A DNA stretch of 64,000 nucleotides from Perlabentimonas sp964490015 (GCA_964490015.1 CAZBBA010000008.1:1-64000), one strand, 5' to 3'. Counted from the first letter of the stretch, positions 25,717-35,477 are shown. The notes: generated by a model from the letters alone, not told the origin. Translations and numbers: made by a program.

Positions 25717-27558
25717 TTATCTACTTAAATAGTTGGAGATATCTAAAGTATATCCACTTCCATCAAACAACCGACTGGCAAAAAGTTTAGGGGTAGACTG
25801 CTTGCATTTTAACGTGAAGATTATCTCATTACTCGATAAATCCATCACATAAATATTCTGATAGTTTGTTAAAAGCAGGTATCCTGTTGTTGGATCGATG
25901 TTGCAAATAATCATGCTGCTAGGTAACTGAATAGTAGATTCAAGCGTAAAGTCGGGCATTGTTCTTACCTCAAGCGTGCCATCGTTTTGGGTAGTGAGAA
26001 GTTGATTGTTGATTAGCGGGTTAAAGTACGAGGAGTAGTAAGCTCTATTATCAGAAAAAAAGGGTGAAAATGCACCGCCATCGAACCTGTACATATCAAT
26101 TCCATTTTGCGAGGCAATGCTAATATAATCACCTAGTCTTGAGGTGGATATTTTTGCCCACTTGCTATAGTAGGGATATCTATCCTCAGCAATATCCAGA
26201 TGCGCAACTACCCCTTTGGTTTCAACATCAATTACTTCGTATTGGTATTCTCTGGCAATGGCAATGGTACCATTATCCGATATTGAGAAGTGAGTAATCG
26301 TTTTATACCATGTGTTATAATCAATTACAATGGGATTAGTTAAGTCACTCCCCTCAAAAACATAAACCTTTTCAGGAGATAACGCAGCAACCCTCGACGA
26401 ATTGGTAGGACAAGCAATATATCCCTGGTAACCAAAATCGTCGACTTTAATTCTATTGAGAATGTCAAATGGCGATACAGAGTATGCTGTAAGATGATCG
26501 AAAATCTGTCCGTAAATAGTGTTATCGTAATTGTTGAATCCAAATATTGGCCTGCTGGATATAATATACTCTCCCAAATTGTATGATGTATACGAAGTGC
26601 TATTAAGTATTGGACTACATGAAATACAGCAAGAACCTTCGCGATAATCATTATCAATCCGTAGTGAAAATTGCACACTTTGCCCTAACCCAAGCTGAGG
26701 AATTATGAATGATGTTTCGGTAGTTGTTTCAAATAGTAACCCATCCAAAATGGAACTATTATCAGCATAAAGCTTATAGGTAACATTGTAGGGCGATTTA
26801 GTCCAGCTAACCTTTATCTGTTCTAGACCAATCTCTTCAACAGTGAGTTCGGGAACAAATGCATCAATTGAAATTGGATAATTCCATGTGTAATTGTTCT
26901 CTGTATAAATTTGGGTTTGCACAGAGTAAGTAATGTCGTTACCATAGTTGCAGCTATCGATAAAAAATGTACTATCGGCATCAGAAATGTACTTTATATA
27001 CTCTCCTGTACAAAGGCTATTGAGTGTTATCTCGTATGATTTAAAATTAAAATTCTCGCATTTATTCCACGATAGTTTCATATAGCCATCATCAGTAATG
27101 CTCGTTTCAATCAGTAATTCAGGTGCTTTGCGTCCATCAATCAGAAGAGTAACCTGTCTTTGTGCTGCATAGCCCTCATAACCAGCAATGTCAGCAACAC
27201 TTCCAGTACCACTATTGGTATAGCATGTCATAGTAAGTGTATGGTAACCCGGGGTAAATTCGGCAGGAATAACCTCAAAATAATCGGCAGCCTTATGCGA
27301 TCCAAAGCTTCGGCCAGCAAGCTCTATATCAACAAAATGGATGTCGAGACCAAATGTATTTATATCAAACTCGAACCGAGTAGTATTGAAGACGTTGATT
27401 GTATCTTCTGCAGGTTCGAAATTTAATATAAATGTATGCGATGGGGAGGGTGGCTGAAGATCAACAAAGTTTTCACTATCAAGAGAGTACTCACAGCTCG
27501 ACAGGAGCATTGATACACAAAGGAACATGATACCAAATGGCGCAATTCTTAATCGCAT
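25717..27558 (-). CDS. Lipoprotein with fibronectin-III-like and beta-propeller-like regions
   Basis: This 613-residue surface or periplasmic lipoprotein has a signal ending MLLSSCEY with the lipidation cysteine at 22. Residues about 45-145 look like an immunoglobulin-type domain. Two fibronectin-III-like segments follow (LSWNKCENFNFKSYEITL, VSWTKSPYNVTYKLYADN). The C-terminal half has repeated short blades (KVYVFEGSDLTNPIVI, ISDNGTIAIAREYQYEVIDVETKG, LEVRTMPDFTLESTIQL) as in WD40/YVTN propellers. No catalytic motif is visible, so a binding or scaffold role is most likely. It is co-oriented with the beta-barrel protein downstream. Confidence 0.75.
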   Translation of the reverse strand: MRLRIAPFGIMFLCVSMLLSSCEYSLDSENFVDLQPPSPSHTFILNFEPAEDTINVFNTTRFEFDINTFGLDIHFVDIELAGRSFGSHKAADYFEVIPAEFTPGYHTLTMTCYTNSGTGSVADIAGYEGYAAQRQVTLLIDGRKAPELLIETSITDDGYMKLSWNKCENFNFKSYEITLNSLCTGEYIKYISDADSTFFIDSCNYGNDITYSVQTQIYTENNYTWNYPISIDAFVPELTVEEIGLEQIKVSWTKSPYNVTYKLYADNSSILDGLLFETTTETSFIIPQLGLGQSVQFSLRIDNDYREGSCCISCSPILNSTSYTSYNLGEYIISSRPIFGFNNYDNTIYGQIFDHLTAYSVSPFDILNRIKVDDFGYQGYIACPTNSSRVAALSPEKVYVFEGSDLTNPIVIDYNTWYKTITHFSISDNGTIAIAREYQYEVIDVETKGVVAHLDIAEDRYPYYSKWAKISTSRLGDYISIASQNGIDMYRFDGGAFSPFFSDNRAYYSSYFNPLINNQLLTTQNDGTLEVRTMPDFTLESTIQLPSSMIICNIDPTTGYLLLTNYQNIYVMDLSSNEIIFTLKCKQSTPKLFASRLFDGSGYTLDISNYLSR

Positions 27559-27641
27559 TTAAGGTTAGGTTTTAGGGTGAAAAAAGCATTTAAAAATATG
27601 TAAATTATCACAAAAAATAATAATATTTTCCAGTAATTAAA

Positions 27642-29156
27642 TTACAAATTTTCCCACGGGTTTTCGCTATCGGCAAAATGCCGAACTGTATGGTAAATCA
27701 GCTTTACCATATCCTGCATTCCCTCAATCGATAGCTTTTCGGGGGTGTCGGAGGGTTTATGGTAGTCGTTATGCATTCCGGTTGTAATTAGGTATGCAGG
27801 CAAACCACGATTATCGAAATGGTAATGATCGGAAAGGGTAAAGAGTGAATTTCCCGCCAGCGACTCCGAGTCGATGGTATAGGTGGAATCGGTATTGAGC
27901 GTTTGCATTGTGCTGCTAAACTCCTTGAGTCGGTTACTCCCGCCAATATAAACTGCTTTCTTAGACTCGGGCTGTTTACCCAAACGCCCTACCATATCCA
28001 AATTCAGCATTACCGTAGTGTTTTCAACAGGAAATAGAGGATTGTTGAAGTAGTGCTGCGAACCCAACAGGCCAATCTCCTCGGCGCTGTAGCCTGCAAA
28101 AACAATGTTCCTGTTGGGTAAATACCCATTTTTATAATCATTTGCCAGTAAACGCGCTACCTCTATCATTACGGCTGTGCCCGAGGCGTTATCGTCGGCT
28201 CCAGGAAACCAGCGCTGACCCTCAGGAGCAAGATGGTCGAAGTGTGCGCAAATTATCACACTTTGCTGATTAACACCTGCCGCAGGGATAAACCCCACAA
28301 CATTTTGGGTAGGTATGGTATCGTTTAGGAAATGATAATCGAACTTAACCCTATTGTTTGTTGATGTTTGTCGATAGGATTGCTTGTTCTGTAGCCTTTT
28401 CCACACATTCAAGGGTTTTTCGGACAGGAGGAATGCGGCCAAATCATCGGAGATAATCAGCTGCGGAATGGGATCGCCAAAGCGGGCAAAGAAGCGGCTT
28501 AACGGTTTTGGCTTTTCATCGGCAACTCGATACTGAATGCTGTTATGATTATCGCTAAGCTGCTGCGAGATGTAGAAAAACTGCTTACTGCTCGAGGGGT
28601 TGGCCACCATTACCATGGCACAACCCTTGCTTTTGGCATGTTCCTCAACTTTCATCCCCGCAATGCGGAGGTTATTCGATAGAATAAGCAGTGCTTTCCC
28701 TTTTAGATCCAGGCTATCAATCTCGTCGTACTCACCAAATCCGCCAAAAACAACCTCATACTCTATATTTTTTGTTGGGTCGGGACCAAGATTCAAAAAA
28801 TCGCGCCCATACTCAAAGGTGCGATGGGGAGTTACCAGCGTTCGCTGCAGGGGTAGTGTTTGTATAACATTGTAATGCTGATAGTATGGGTACCGAGAAT
28901 AGGTAGATATAACGTTTAGCCCAATGGAGCTATAGACCGAATCGATATACTGCGAGGCCAAATGATCGTGCCCTGTAACTGTGCTTCGCCCAAACAAACG
29001 TGGCGAGCACATATAATCGATATGTTGCCTAAGGGCAATGGTAATAGCATCATTATCTATCTCCGATTGAAAAGTCGCCTGTCCGTTGGAATAGATTGGG
29101 ACAAGTGAGATGTTAAGAATCAATATATAGATGTAGCGAAATGGTAAAAAACTCAT
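27642..29156 (-). CDS. M28-family zinc aminopeptidase, secreted
   Basis: This 504-residue exported peptidase has an N-terminal hydrophobic signal (YIYILILNISLVPIYSNG). A PA-like region (GKALLILSNNLR) precedes the zinc domain. Metal-binding motifs are CAHFDHLAPEG (first His/Asp), FPGADDNASGTAVM (bridging Asp), GYSAEEIGLLGS (Glu pair) and LNLDMVGR, with a final HNDYHKPSD. The catalytic set looks complete. It probably removes N-terminal amino acids from peptides in the periplasm or outside the cell, feeding amino-acid fermentation. The gene stands 85 bases upstream of the surface lipoprotein gene. Confidence 0.9.
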   Translation of the reverse strand: MSFLPFRYIYILILNISLVPIYSNGQATFQSEIDNDAITIALRQHIDYMCSPRLFGRSTVTGHDHLASQYIDSVYSSIGLNVISTYSRYPYYQHYNVIQTLPLQRTLVTPHRTFEYGRDFLNLGPDPTKNIEYEVVFGGFGEYDEIDSLDLKGKALLILSNNLRIAGMKVEEHAKSKGCAMVMVANPSSSKQFFYISQQLSDNHNSIQYRVADEKPKPLSRFFARFGDPIPQLIISDDLAAFLLSEKPLNVWKRLQNKQSYRQTSTNNRVKFDYHFLNDTIPTQNVVGFIPAAGVNQQSVIICAHFDHLAPEGQRWFPGADDNASGTAVMIEVARLLANDYKNGYLPNRNIVFAGYSAEEIGLLGSQHYFNNPLFPVENTTVMLNLDMVGRLGKQPESKKAVYIGGSNRLKEFSSTMQTLNTDSTYTIDSESLAGNSLFTLSDHYHFDNRGLPAYLITTGMHNDYHKPSDTPEKLSIEGMQDMVKLIYHTVRHFADSENPWENL

Positions 29157-29214
29157 TGTTTATAGTTTCAGTAAAAAGACAATTCATTAACAAATACCCT
29201 ACCAACCCAGCTTA

Positions 29215-31572
29215 CTAATCAACAATTAAATACTTGTATTTATTGTAGAGAAACGAAATGACTAGCAGTAAAACCCCTAACGACAGTAACACTATGGTTT
29301 TGGAAATAGTTTCGAGGTGGGCAATATCGTACAAGAATAGCTTAACCAGCGTAACCGCAAACAGAACCATTGAGCCAATGCGCAGGTGTTTCCTCTTTTT
29401 CCACAAGCCCAAAACTACCATTAACAGAGCATATACACCCCATAGAATGCTTAAGCCCAACTTATACGATTGGGTTGAATGCGCCAAGTCCATCCAGCTA
29501 ATCAGCTCGCTGCTGGCAATCCAAACCATGCTAACATGCAGCGCCATTTCGAGTGATACAAAGAATCGTTTATGCAGCCCATTTTGGCTTACCAGCCTGT
29601 AACTTACTGAAAGCAAAGCAGCCAAGAACACAAAGGAGATATAGCGAATTCCAATATTCCACTTGCCAATGCTGTAGAAATGTGCCAAATATTGATCCAA
29701 ATAGCTATCCCTTAACGCGCTAAGCTGATACAACCCAATTGCCAAGAATATAGCTAAAGTCAGCGTATTAAAAGCAAGTATCAACCTATTAATAGTTAAT
29801 TTACTAACTCTGCTAGCAGCAAAAAACGAGAGTGCAGCAAAGAATAGCAATGAGTAGTTAATTAACCAAACTATTTTGTACCGAAAAATATCGGTATTTA
29901 CCACAATTGCCTCAAATCCCTCCTCGTTTGGAGGGAGTAAAACTGTGGAATCGGCATGCAGCTGGCTAAAGTAAGTAGATATTTCCAGCGCAAATGTAAA
30001 GTAGACAGTAGCTAAAAATATTGTTGGAATTGTAAAACCAGCAAAGCGTTCCAGAGAAACGGATTTATAATTTGGAGCCAAATATTTAGGACTAATTCTC
30101 AACACATTAATAAAAGCGAATAGGCCAATGGAAATTATCGATGTGTAAAATGCCCAGTTGAAAAGCGGTGTAATCCTGGTACTAAGGATATCGGGATCAA
30201 AGCCATAGTATACCTCGCTCCAGTCGTGTACTAGGCTAACAAAAGCTAGAATAATAAGCGGTAGGGCCAGCTTTTCGTAGAACCCAACGCCTCGGGTTCG
30301 TCCAATCCAGAAGAGAATTGCAGCCTCGCCGCCCCAAAGTAGGGTAACCCAGTTCCCGTTTAGCTGAACCGGCACGGCAATGGTCAAAAACACCAGGACT
30401 AACCCTAACACAAAGTAAAACAGGTTTCTATCGGTAAGTCTTTGCCAGTATAGGAGCAAACAAACCGCTGAGTGAATCAAAGCATTCGTAAGGGTAAATA
30501 GGCCTAGCGAGTTCCCCGACTCAAACCTCTCCGATAGCATGGCATAGCCAATAAAGTAGAAGATAAAGGAGTTTAGCAGCAGTAGTATAATGTCGGAAAC
30601 GTTAAACTTATCCTTTCGTATTAGCTTAAATACCAGAAATGTGAGGTAGAAAACCACAAAGAATACGGTGAGAAAAATTGCTGCCATCGAAAAGTGCTCT
30701 GCAACTCTGTACTTGAACAACATCCAGCCCGTAAAGGCGGCCCAGGTTATCCCGAACGAGGCAAAGTACACTGATCTCCAGTACTTTTTCACGCTAATCA
30801 CCAAAATGCCAACGTTAATAATGGCCATATAGGCAAAAAGCACTTCCACTTTTCCCGATCCATCGCTTAGTAGTAGCGGAATGGCGTAGGCACCCACCAA
30901 CCCAATATGCGCAATAACCTGTTGATTATAGCGCAGCGCAGCAACTACAGTGAATGCTGTAAATATGAGCATTAGTCCAAACGACAGGCTCTGCGAGTAT
31001 AAATCGTAAAAGTTGTACGCCACAAAAGTTATAAAGTACATAATGGCCATGGATCCGCTAAGGAGTACGGCGCTATAGCTCTCGTACTTGCGCTTTAGGT
31101 TTAAGGCAACCCCCAGAAGCCCAAGCCCAAACAGATAGCCTAGTATAATTCTAATAGTAGGGCTCAGATATTGATGTTCTATGGCGTATCGCGCCCCAAC
31201 ACCCACGCCAATTATGGTGATTAGAATTCCAATTTTGCTAATAATGCTCTCGCCTATGTACCTCTCTAGGTCTAATCGCCCCTTTCCTTCAGTAAAATCC
31301 GATGACCCATCGTTGGATATCTCGGGTTTAGCAGCTTGCTCTATAGCCTGAGCATGCGCTTGCTGAAGTGAATTTTCATTTTCCGTTTGTTTTTCAACCT
31401 TTGTGGTATGAATTAATACAGTATCCTTTGGATGAGCTGGTTTCTCCTCACCCTTTAGCAAAAACACATCGGTGCTAAGCTCACGAATCTGCTGGGAAAG
31501 ATCCTCCTGCTGTTTAATCAGGTTCTCCAACCTATCAATAAGATAATTTACTCTATCGTTACTCTGAGTCAT
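29215..31572 (-). CDS. DUF2339 multi-pass membrane protein
   Basis: This 785-residue inner-membrane protein has about 20 or more hydrophobic helices. It begins with a coiled-coil segment (INQ-rich: LIDRLENLIKQQEDLSQQIRELS) and a charged linker, then the DUF2339 start LERYIGESIISKIGILITIIGVGVGARYAIE. This family is widespread in Bacteroidota and has no proven function. The gene is divergent from tryptophanase across 276 bases. No charged ion-channel or transport motif is recognisable. Confidence 0.85.
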   Translation of the reverse strand: MTQSNDRVNYLIDRLENLIKQQEDLSQQIRELSTDVFLLKGEEKPAHPKDTVLIHTTKVEKQTENENSLQQAHAQAIEQAAKPEISNDGSSDFTEGKGRLDLERYIGESIISKIGILITIIGVGVGARYAIEHQYLSPTIRIILGYLFGLGLLGVALNLKRKYESYSAVLLSGSMAIMYFITFVAYNFYDLYSQSLSFGLMLIFTAFTVVAALRYNQQVIAHIGLVGAYAIPLLLSDGSGKVEVLFAYMAIINVGILVISVKKYWRSVYFASFGITWAAFTGWMLFKYRVAEHFSMAAIFLTVFFVVFYLTFLVFKLIRKDKFNVSDIILLLLNSFIFYFIGYAMLSERFESGNSLGLFTLTNALIHSAVCLLLYWQRLTDRNLFYFVLGLVLVFLTIAVPVQLNGNWVTLLWGGEAAILFWIGRTRGVGFYEKLALPLIILAFVSLVHDWSEVYYGFDPDILSTRITPLFNWAFYTSIISIGLFAFINVLRISPKYLAPNYKSVSLERFAGFTIPTIFLATVYFTFALEISTYFSQLHADSTVLLPPNEEGFEAIVVNTDIFRYKIVWLINYSLLFFAALSFFAASRVSKLTINRLILAFNTLTLAIFLAIGLYQLSALRDSYLDQYLAHFYSIGKWNIGIRYISFVFLAALLSVSYRLVSQNGLHKRFFVSLEMALHVSMVWIASSELISWMDLAHSTQSYKLGLSILWGVYALLMVVLGLWKKRKHLRIGSMVLFAVTLVKLFLYDIAHLETISKTIVLLSLGVLLLVISFLYNKYKYLIVD

Positions 31573-31660
31573 CGTGGGTTAAAGGTTTTGGGTTCGCTGT
31601 TTTCAATATCAAATTTACCCTAATTTTTCATTTTTGTGCAGTAGTTAAAACCTTTTTCCA

Positions 31661-31668
31661 TAAATTTG
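31661..31668 (+). promoter_or_regulatory. Candidate -7 element for tryptophanase transcript
   Basis: TAAATTTG matches TAnnTTTG. A TTTTG lies upstream at 31632-31636, but the spacing (24) is longer than usual. Initiation about 7 bases downstream would begin just before the candidate leader peptide at 31689. Confidence 0.4.
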
Positions 31669-31688
31669 CAGTGATATACTTACCCCGA

Positions 31689-31769
31689 ATGAACGTACTT
31701 AAAGTAATATCGACCCTAGCACTGCACGTGTATCGCAATATCAAAAATCGCGACACCTTCCACTATTAA
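31689..31769 (+). CDS. Candidate leader peptide of the tryptophanase gene
   Basis: A 26-codon open frame starts with ATG (first residues MNVLKVIST, last residues RDTFHY, then TAA). It lies 79 bases before the tryptophanase start, between a probable -7 element and a hairpin. The size and position resemble the tnaC leader of enterobacterial tna operons, but the critical Trp and Pro codons of TnaC are missing. The final sense codon is tyrosine, and aromatic or basic residues dominate the C-terminal half. No clear ribosome-binding site is seen, as is usual in this phylum. It could be a chance frame; conservation in relatives would decide. Confidence 0.4.
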   Translation: MNVLKVISTLALHVYRNIKNRDTFHY

Positions 31770-31770
31770 T

Positions 31771-31786
31771 GGCTAGCTGACTAGCC
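31771..31786 (+). terminator. Hairpin after the leader peptide, possible attenuator
   Basis: GGCTAG-CTGA-CTAGCC forms a perfect 6-base stem with a four-base loop, one base after the stop codon of the candidate leader peptide. T-rich sequence follows 12-30 bases later. It could pause or terminate transcription depending on leader translation. Confidence 0.45.
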
Positions 31787-31848
31787 CGGAAACACCCTTT
31801 TCTCATTATTTCCTTTTTACTAATATTCATACTAAATATATTATTGCT

Positions 31849-33222
31849 ATGGAATTACCATTTGCAGAATCGTATAAGATTAAGATGGTTGAAACCATCC
31901 GCCGGAGCACTCGCACCCAGCGTGAGGAGTGGATTAAGAACGCGAAGTACAACCTGTTTAACCTCAAGAGCGATCAGGTTTTTATCGACCTGCTTACCGA
32001 CTCGGGCACAGGCGCCATGAGCGACCGCCAGTGGAGCGCCATGATGATGGGCGACGAAAGTTACGCTGGCGCATCATCTTACTACAACCTAAAGAATGCC
32101 ATTAAGAACATTCTGGGTTTCGACTACTTTATGCCAACGCACCAGGGCCGTGCTGCTGAGAACGTGCTGTTCTCGGCGCTGGTTAAGGAGGACGACTATA
32201 TCCCCGGTAACTCTCATTTCGATACCACCAAGGGGCATATCGAGTTCCGCAAAGCGCATGCTGTGGATTTAACCATCGATATTGCCAGCGATACCGAGGC
32301 ATACCACCCATTTAAGGGTAATGTTGATATAAATAAGCTGGAGCGCTACATGGCCGAGAATGCGGCCAAGGTGCCATTTATCATTGTAACCGTAACCAAC
32401 AACACCGCCGGGGGCCAGCCCGTATCGATGGAGTGCCTGCGCGAGGTGCGACGCGTTGCCGATAAGCACAGCAAGCCCGTGCTCTTCGATTCGGCTCGCT
32501 TTGCCGAGAATGCCTACTTTATTAAAACCCGCGAGAAGGGTTACGAGCATAAAACCGTGAAGGAGATTGTGAAGGAGATGTTCTCGTACGCCGACTTTAT
32601 GACCATGAGCAGCAAGAAGGACGCCATTGTGAATATTGGCGGATTTATCGCCATGCGATCGCAGGAGATTTGGCGCCAATGCTCAACCTTTAATATTATG
32701 TTCGAGGGGTATGTTACCTACGGCGGTATGTCGGGTCGCGATATGAACGCCCTATCGGTTGGCCTCGACGAGGGAACCGAGTTTGAGTACCTCGAAACCC
32801 GCATTAAGCAGGTTGAGTATCTTGGCAACAGGCTAAAGGAGTTTGGTATCCCATACCAGACACCTGCCGGTGGTCACGCCATTTTTGTTGATGCCAACAA
32901 GATTTTGCCCAATGTACCCAAGGAGCAGTTCCGTGCGCAAACGCTTGCCATTGAGCTTTACCTTGAGGCCGGAATTAGGGGCGTTGAAATTGGTGCCCTG
33001 TTAGCGGATCGTGATCCCATTACGCGCGAGAACCGTTTCCCCAAGCTGGAGCTACTCCGTTTGGCCATTCCACGCCGCACCTACACCAATAACCATATGG
33101 ATGTGATTGCCGTGGCGCTTAAAAACGTGTTCGACAGGCGCGATAACATTAAAGCTGGTCTGAAAATACTATGGGAAGCGCCCATTATGCGGCACTTTAC
33201 CGTGGAACTCGATAGAGCTTAA
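31849..33222 (+). CDS. tnaA: Tryptophanase (PLP beta-eliminating lyase)
   Basis: This 457-residue PLP enzyme splits tryptophan to indole, pyruvate and ammonia. Family motifs are LLTDSGTGAMSDRQW, MMMGDESYAG, THQGRAAEN, TNNTAGGQPVSM, the PLP Asp in VLFDSARFAENAYF and the PLP lysine in MTMSSKKDA (K257). The family includes tyrosine phenol-lyase. Two specificity positions favour tryptophanase: D125 in HFDTTKGH, where E. coli TnaA has Asp and TPL has Thr124, and H449 in MRHFTVEL, where TnaA has His and TPL has Phe448. G+C content is higher than in the neighbours, as usual for strongly expressed genes. A candidate leader peptide and hairpin precede it. Confidence 0.88.
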   Translation: MELPFAESYKIKMVETIRRSTRTQREEWIKNAKYNLFNLKSDQVFIDLLTDSGTGAMSDRQWSAMMMGDESYAGASSYYNLKNAIKNILGFDYFMPTHQGRAAENVLFSALVKEDDYIPGNSHFDTTKGHIEFRKAHAVDLTIDIASDTEAYHPFKGNVDINKLERYMAENAAKVPFIIVTVTNNTAGGQPVSMECLREVRRVADKHSKPVLFDSARFAENAYFIKTREKGYEHKTVKEIVKEMFSYADFMTMSSKKDAIVNIGGFIAMRSQEIWRQCSTFNIMFEGYVTYGGMSGRDMNALSVGLDEGTEFEYLETRIKQVEYLGNRLKEFGIPYQTPAGGHAIFVDANKILPNVPKEQFRAQTLAIELYLEAGIRGVEIGALLADRDPITRENRFPKLELLRLAIPRRTYTNNHMDVIAVALKNVFDRRDNIKAGLKILWEAPIMRHFTVELDRA

Positions 33223-33230
33223 TGATATTT

Positions 33231-33368
33231 AGGAGTAGGCTGTGTAAGAAATAACTTTGTGAAACCCTGTGAAACCTTTGTGTCTTTTGTGCAATAGACA
33301 ATTAATTGTTACACAAAGGAACACAAAGCTATTACAATCAATTTTTATTTCTTACACAGCCTACTCCT
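33231..33368. mobile_element. MITE-like element with 24-bp perfect terminal inverted repeats
   Basis: Immediately after tryptophanase, arms at 33231-33254 (beginning AGGAGTAGGCTGTG) and 33345-33368 are exact reverse complements over 24 bases. The roughly 90-base interior also has inverted segments (CCTTTGTGT / ACACAAAGG), so the whole 138 bases can fold as one long hairpin. No open frame is inside. This is the build of a miniature inverted-repeat transposable element; a strong two-way terminator is an alternative. Confidence 0.6.
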
Positions 33369-33493
33369 TTTTTACTTTTCACATTTTTCCCTTGAAAATT
33401 CTTTTGCTAACTAGCAAAGCTGTTTCACCATCCATTTTGTAATAAATCCAGATGTTTTTACTGGTTTACACTGTTGTACAGTTAGTATAAAAC

Positions 33494-34005
33494 ATCACTA
33501 CTGTCCGATTAATTCTTTATTAACATTAAAAATGCCTTTCAATTGTTGTGTCCCAACCTGTAGCTGGCAGGCTTCCGGTATCCCGGTTTGGGGTACTTAA
33601 TTTTTTAGTTCTAACACGACTTTAATGGGTCGCACATTTACATTTTAAATTGTATGCTCCAATATAAAGCAAATCTTTAGCAGTTCAATATTATCGGTGT
33701 GCAGCACCTTCTTTTATATCATAAGAGTTTCATTTACTAATATCACCGGTGCTACGCACCTAAATTTTTCTTCCAACTATATGATGGGGCTGCTTGCAGT
33801 AGGCAGGTCTAGCGGCACAGTCTCTTCGCCTATCACGCCTCTGGCAGGACAAGTTGTGTCTCTGTGCTGTGTCTCAGATTGTCTCGGAAGCGATAGCTAA
33901 CGAGAGAAACCGACGCTTTTTGGAGGTTGACGAGATCTCTGTGTCTCCGTGTCTCTGTGTTTCTGTGTCTCCCCCGCCACCGGCAGGGCAAGTTGTGTTC
34001 CTTTT
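33494..34005. repeat. Repeat-rich intergenic island between tryptophanase and MATE genes
   Basis: About 770 bases (33369-34139) carry no credible gene. Contents include: a segment at 33494-33561 (CACTACTGTCCGATTAATT ... GTTGTGTCCC) that recurs inverted at 45325-45374; two palindromes GGTGTGCAGCACC (33696-33708) and GGTGCTACGCACC (33748-33760); and two copies near 33836-33870 and 33957-33996 of an ACTTGYCCYGCC...GGCGG-GAGACACAG element, both reversed. Short open frames here are made of these repeats and were not accepted as genes. Confidence 0.65.
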
Positions 34006-34030
34006 TAAGATTAATTTGGAATATATGTGC

Positions 34031-34038
34031 TATTTTTG
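34031..34038 (+). promoter_or_regulatory. Candidate -7 element for MATE gene
   Basis: TATTTTTG matches TAnnTTTG 102 bases before the MATE start. A TTTG occurs at 34015-34018, too close for a normal -33, so support is limited. Confidence 0.3.
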
Positions 34039-34139
34039 CAGCCCTTTACCAAGCGCATAAACTTTTACCCCTTTGAGGTGTTACCTACACGATATCTTTT
34101 AAATGGTTCATCCAAAGCGGATACTACTCCAGAAGAATA

Positions 34140-35477
34140 ATGACCGATCTAACCACGGGCAATGTAGCCCGGCAAATTCTTAAGTTTTCAGTCCCCATGC
34201 TCCTAGGAAATATCTTCCAGCAGCTATACAATATTGTCGACAGCATTATTGTGGGGAAATTCCTTGGAAAAGAGGCGCTGGCCTCAGTGGGCGCATCATT
34301 CCCCGTAATCTTCACCATTATTGCGCTGATTATCGGGATTGGCGGCGGTGCCTCGGTGGTGATATCGCAGTACTTTGGCGCGCAGGATAAGGAGAGCGTG
34401 AAGAAGGCTGTGGATACCATGAATATCTTTCTGCTGATTACCGGACTGATTATCTCGGTTACTGGCGTGCTGCTGAGCCGTTGGATATTTACGCTGCTGC
34501 AGCTCCCCGAAGAGCTTATGGAGTCGGCCACCACGTACCTAAATATCTACCTAATGGGGATGCTGGTATTCTTTGGATTTAACTCCATTACATCGATTCT
34601 CAGGGGCGTTGGCGACTCCAAGAACCCGTTGTACTACCTAATTATTGCCACGGTGCTTAATATTGGCCTCGATATTCTCTTTGTGGTGGGCTTTGGGTGG
34701 GGCATTGCCGGCGCCGCTTGGGCAACCGTTATCTCGCAGGGCGTGGCATTTATCATAGCCGTTATCCATATTAATCGCAAGCACAGCATTATCCGCATCG
34801 ATATCTGGGGAATTAAGTTCGACTGGAAAATATTTGTGCAAAGCCTTCGCATTGGGCTGCCCACAGGCATTCAGCATACTTTTGTAGCGCTTGGGATGAT
34901 GGCCCTAACTGGCATTGTGAACACCTTTGGCACCGATGTGATTGCCGCCTTTACAGCTGCCAGCCGTATCGACTCGCTGGCCTCGTTGCCCGCCATGACA
35001 CTGTCGGTGGCCATATCGGTGTTTGTGGGGCAGAACATTGGCGCCAATAAGCTGCAGCGTATTAGCCAAGGGCTTAAGGTTTCGTTGCTATTCGCTTCGC
35101 TATTTAGCGTTACAATGACGGTTGTTGCCTTGTTCTGGTCGGAACCACTAATGACAATCTTCTCCAACGATCCCGAGGTTATCGCCATTGGAAAAGATTA
35201 CCTGATTATTGTGAGCCTTTTCTACCTGCTTTTCTCCACCATGTTTGTATACAATGGTCTGCTCCGCGGTGCTGGTGCCACGCTGGTGCCCATGTTTATC
35301 ACGCTCTTCTCCCTTTGGCTAATTCGTATCCCGCTGGCCGTGTTCCTGAGTCGGTTTATGGGTGAATCGGGTATCTGGTGGTCTATTCCCATCGCCTGGT
35401 TCTTTGGAGTTACTGGCGCCATGCTATACTACAGGTTCGGCAACTGGAAGGAAAAGGGGGTTGTGAGGCGAGCCTAG
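34140..35477 (+). CDS. MATE-family multidrug/sodium exporter
   Basis: This 445-residue inner-membrane antiporter has about twelve helices in two homologous halves. Motifs include FSVPMLLGNIFQQLYNIVDSIIVGKFLGKEALASVG at the start, GGGASVVISQYFGAQDKE, and the second-half counterpart FTAASRIDSLASLPAMTLSVAISVFVGQNIGANK. It belongs to the DinF/NorM-like MATE group common in anaerobes. The substrate is unknown. It is monocistronic, preceded by a repeat-rich gap and followed by about 400 bases without genes. Confidence 0.92.
   Translation: MTDLTTGNVARQILKFSVPMLLGNIFQQLYNIVDSIIVGKFLGKEALASVGASFPVIFTIIALIIGIGGGASVVISQYFGAQDKESVKKAVDTMNIFLLITGLIISVTGVLLSRWIFTLLQLPEELMESATTYLNIYLMGMLVFFGFNSITSILRGVGDSKNPLYYLIIATVLNIGLDILFVVGFGWGIAGAAWATVISQGVAFIIAVIHINRKHSIIRIDIWGIKFDWKIFVQSLRIGLPTGIQHTFVALGMMALTGIVNTFGTDVIAAFTAASRIDSLASLPAMTLSVAISVFVGQNIGANKLQRISQGLKVSLLFASLFSVTMTVVALFWSEPLMTIFSNDPEVIAIGKDYLIIVSLFYLLFSTMFVYNGLLRGAGATLVPMFITLFSLWLIRIPLAVFLSRFMGESGIWWSIPIAWFFGVTGAMLYYRFGNWKEKGVVRRA

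Noticed and set aside
31849..33222. Tyrosine phenol-lyase
   Set aside because: The specificity positions are Asp (125) and His (449), as in tryptophanase, not Thr and Phe as in TPL.
33697..34060. Two short plus-strand open frames
   Set aside because: They consist of palindromic and GTGTCTC-type repeats and match no family.
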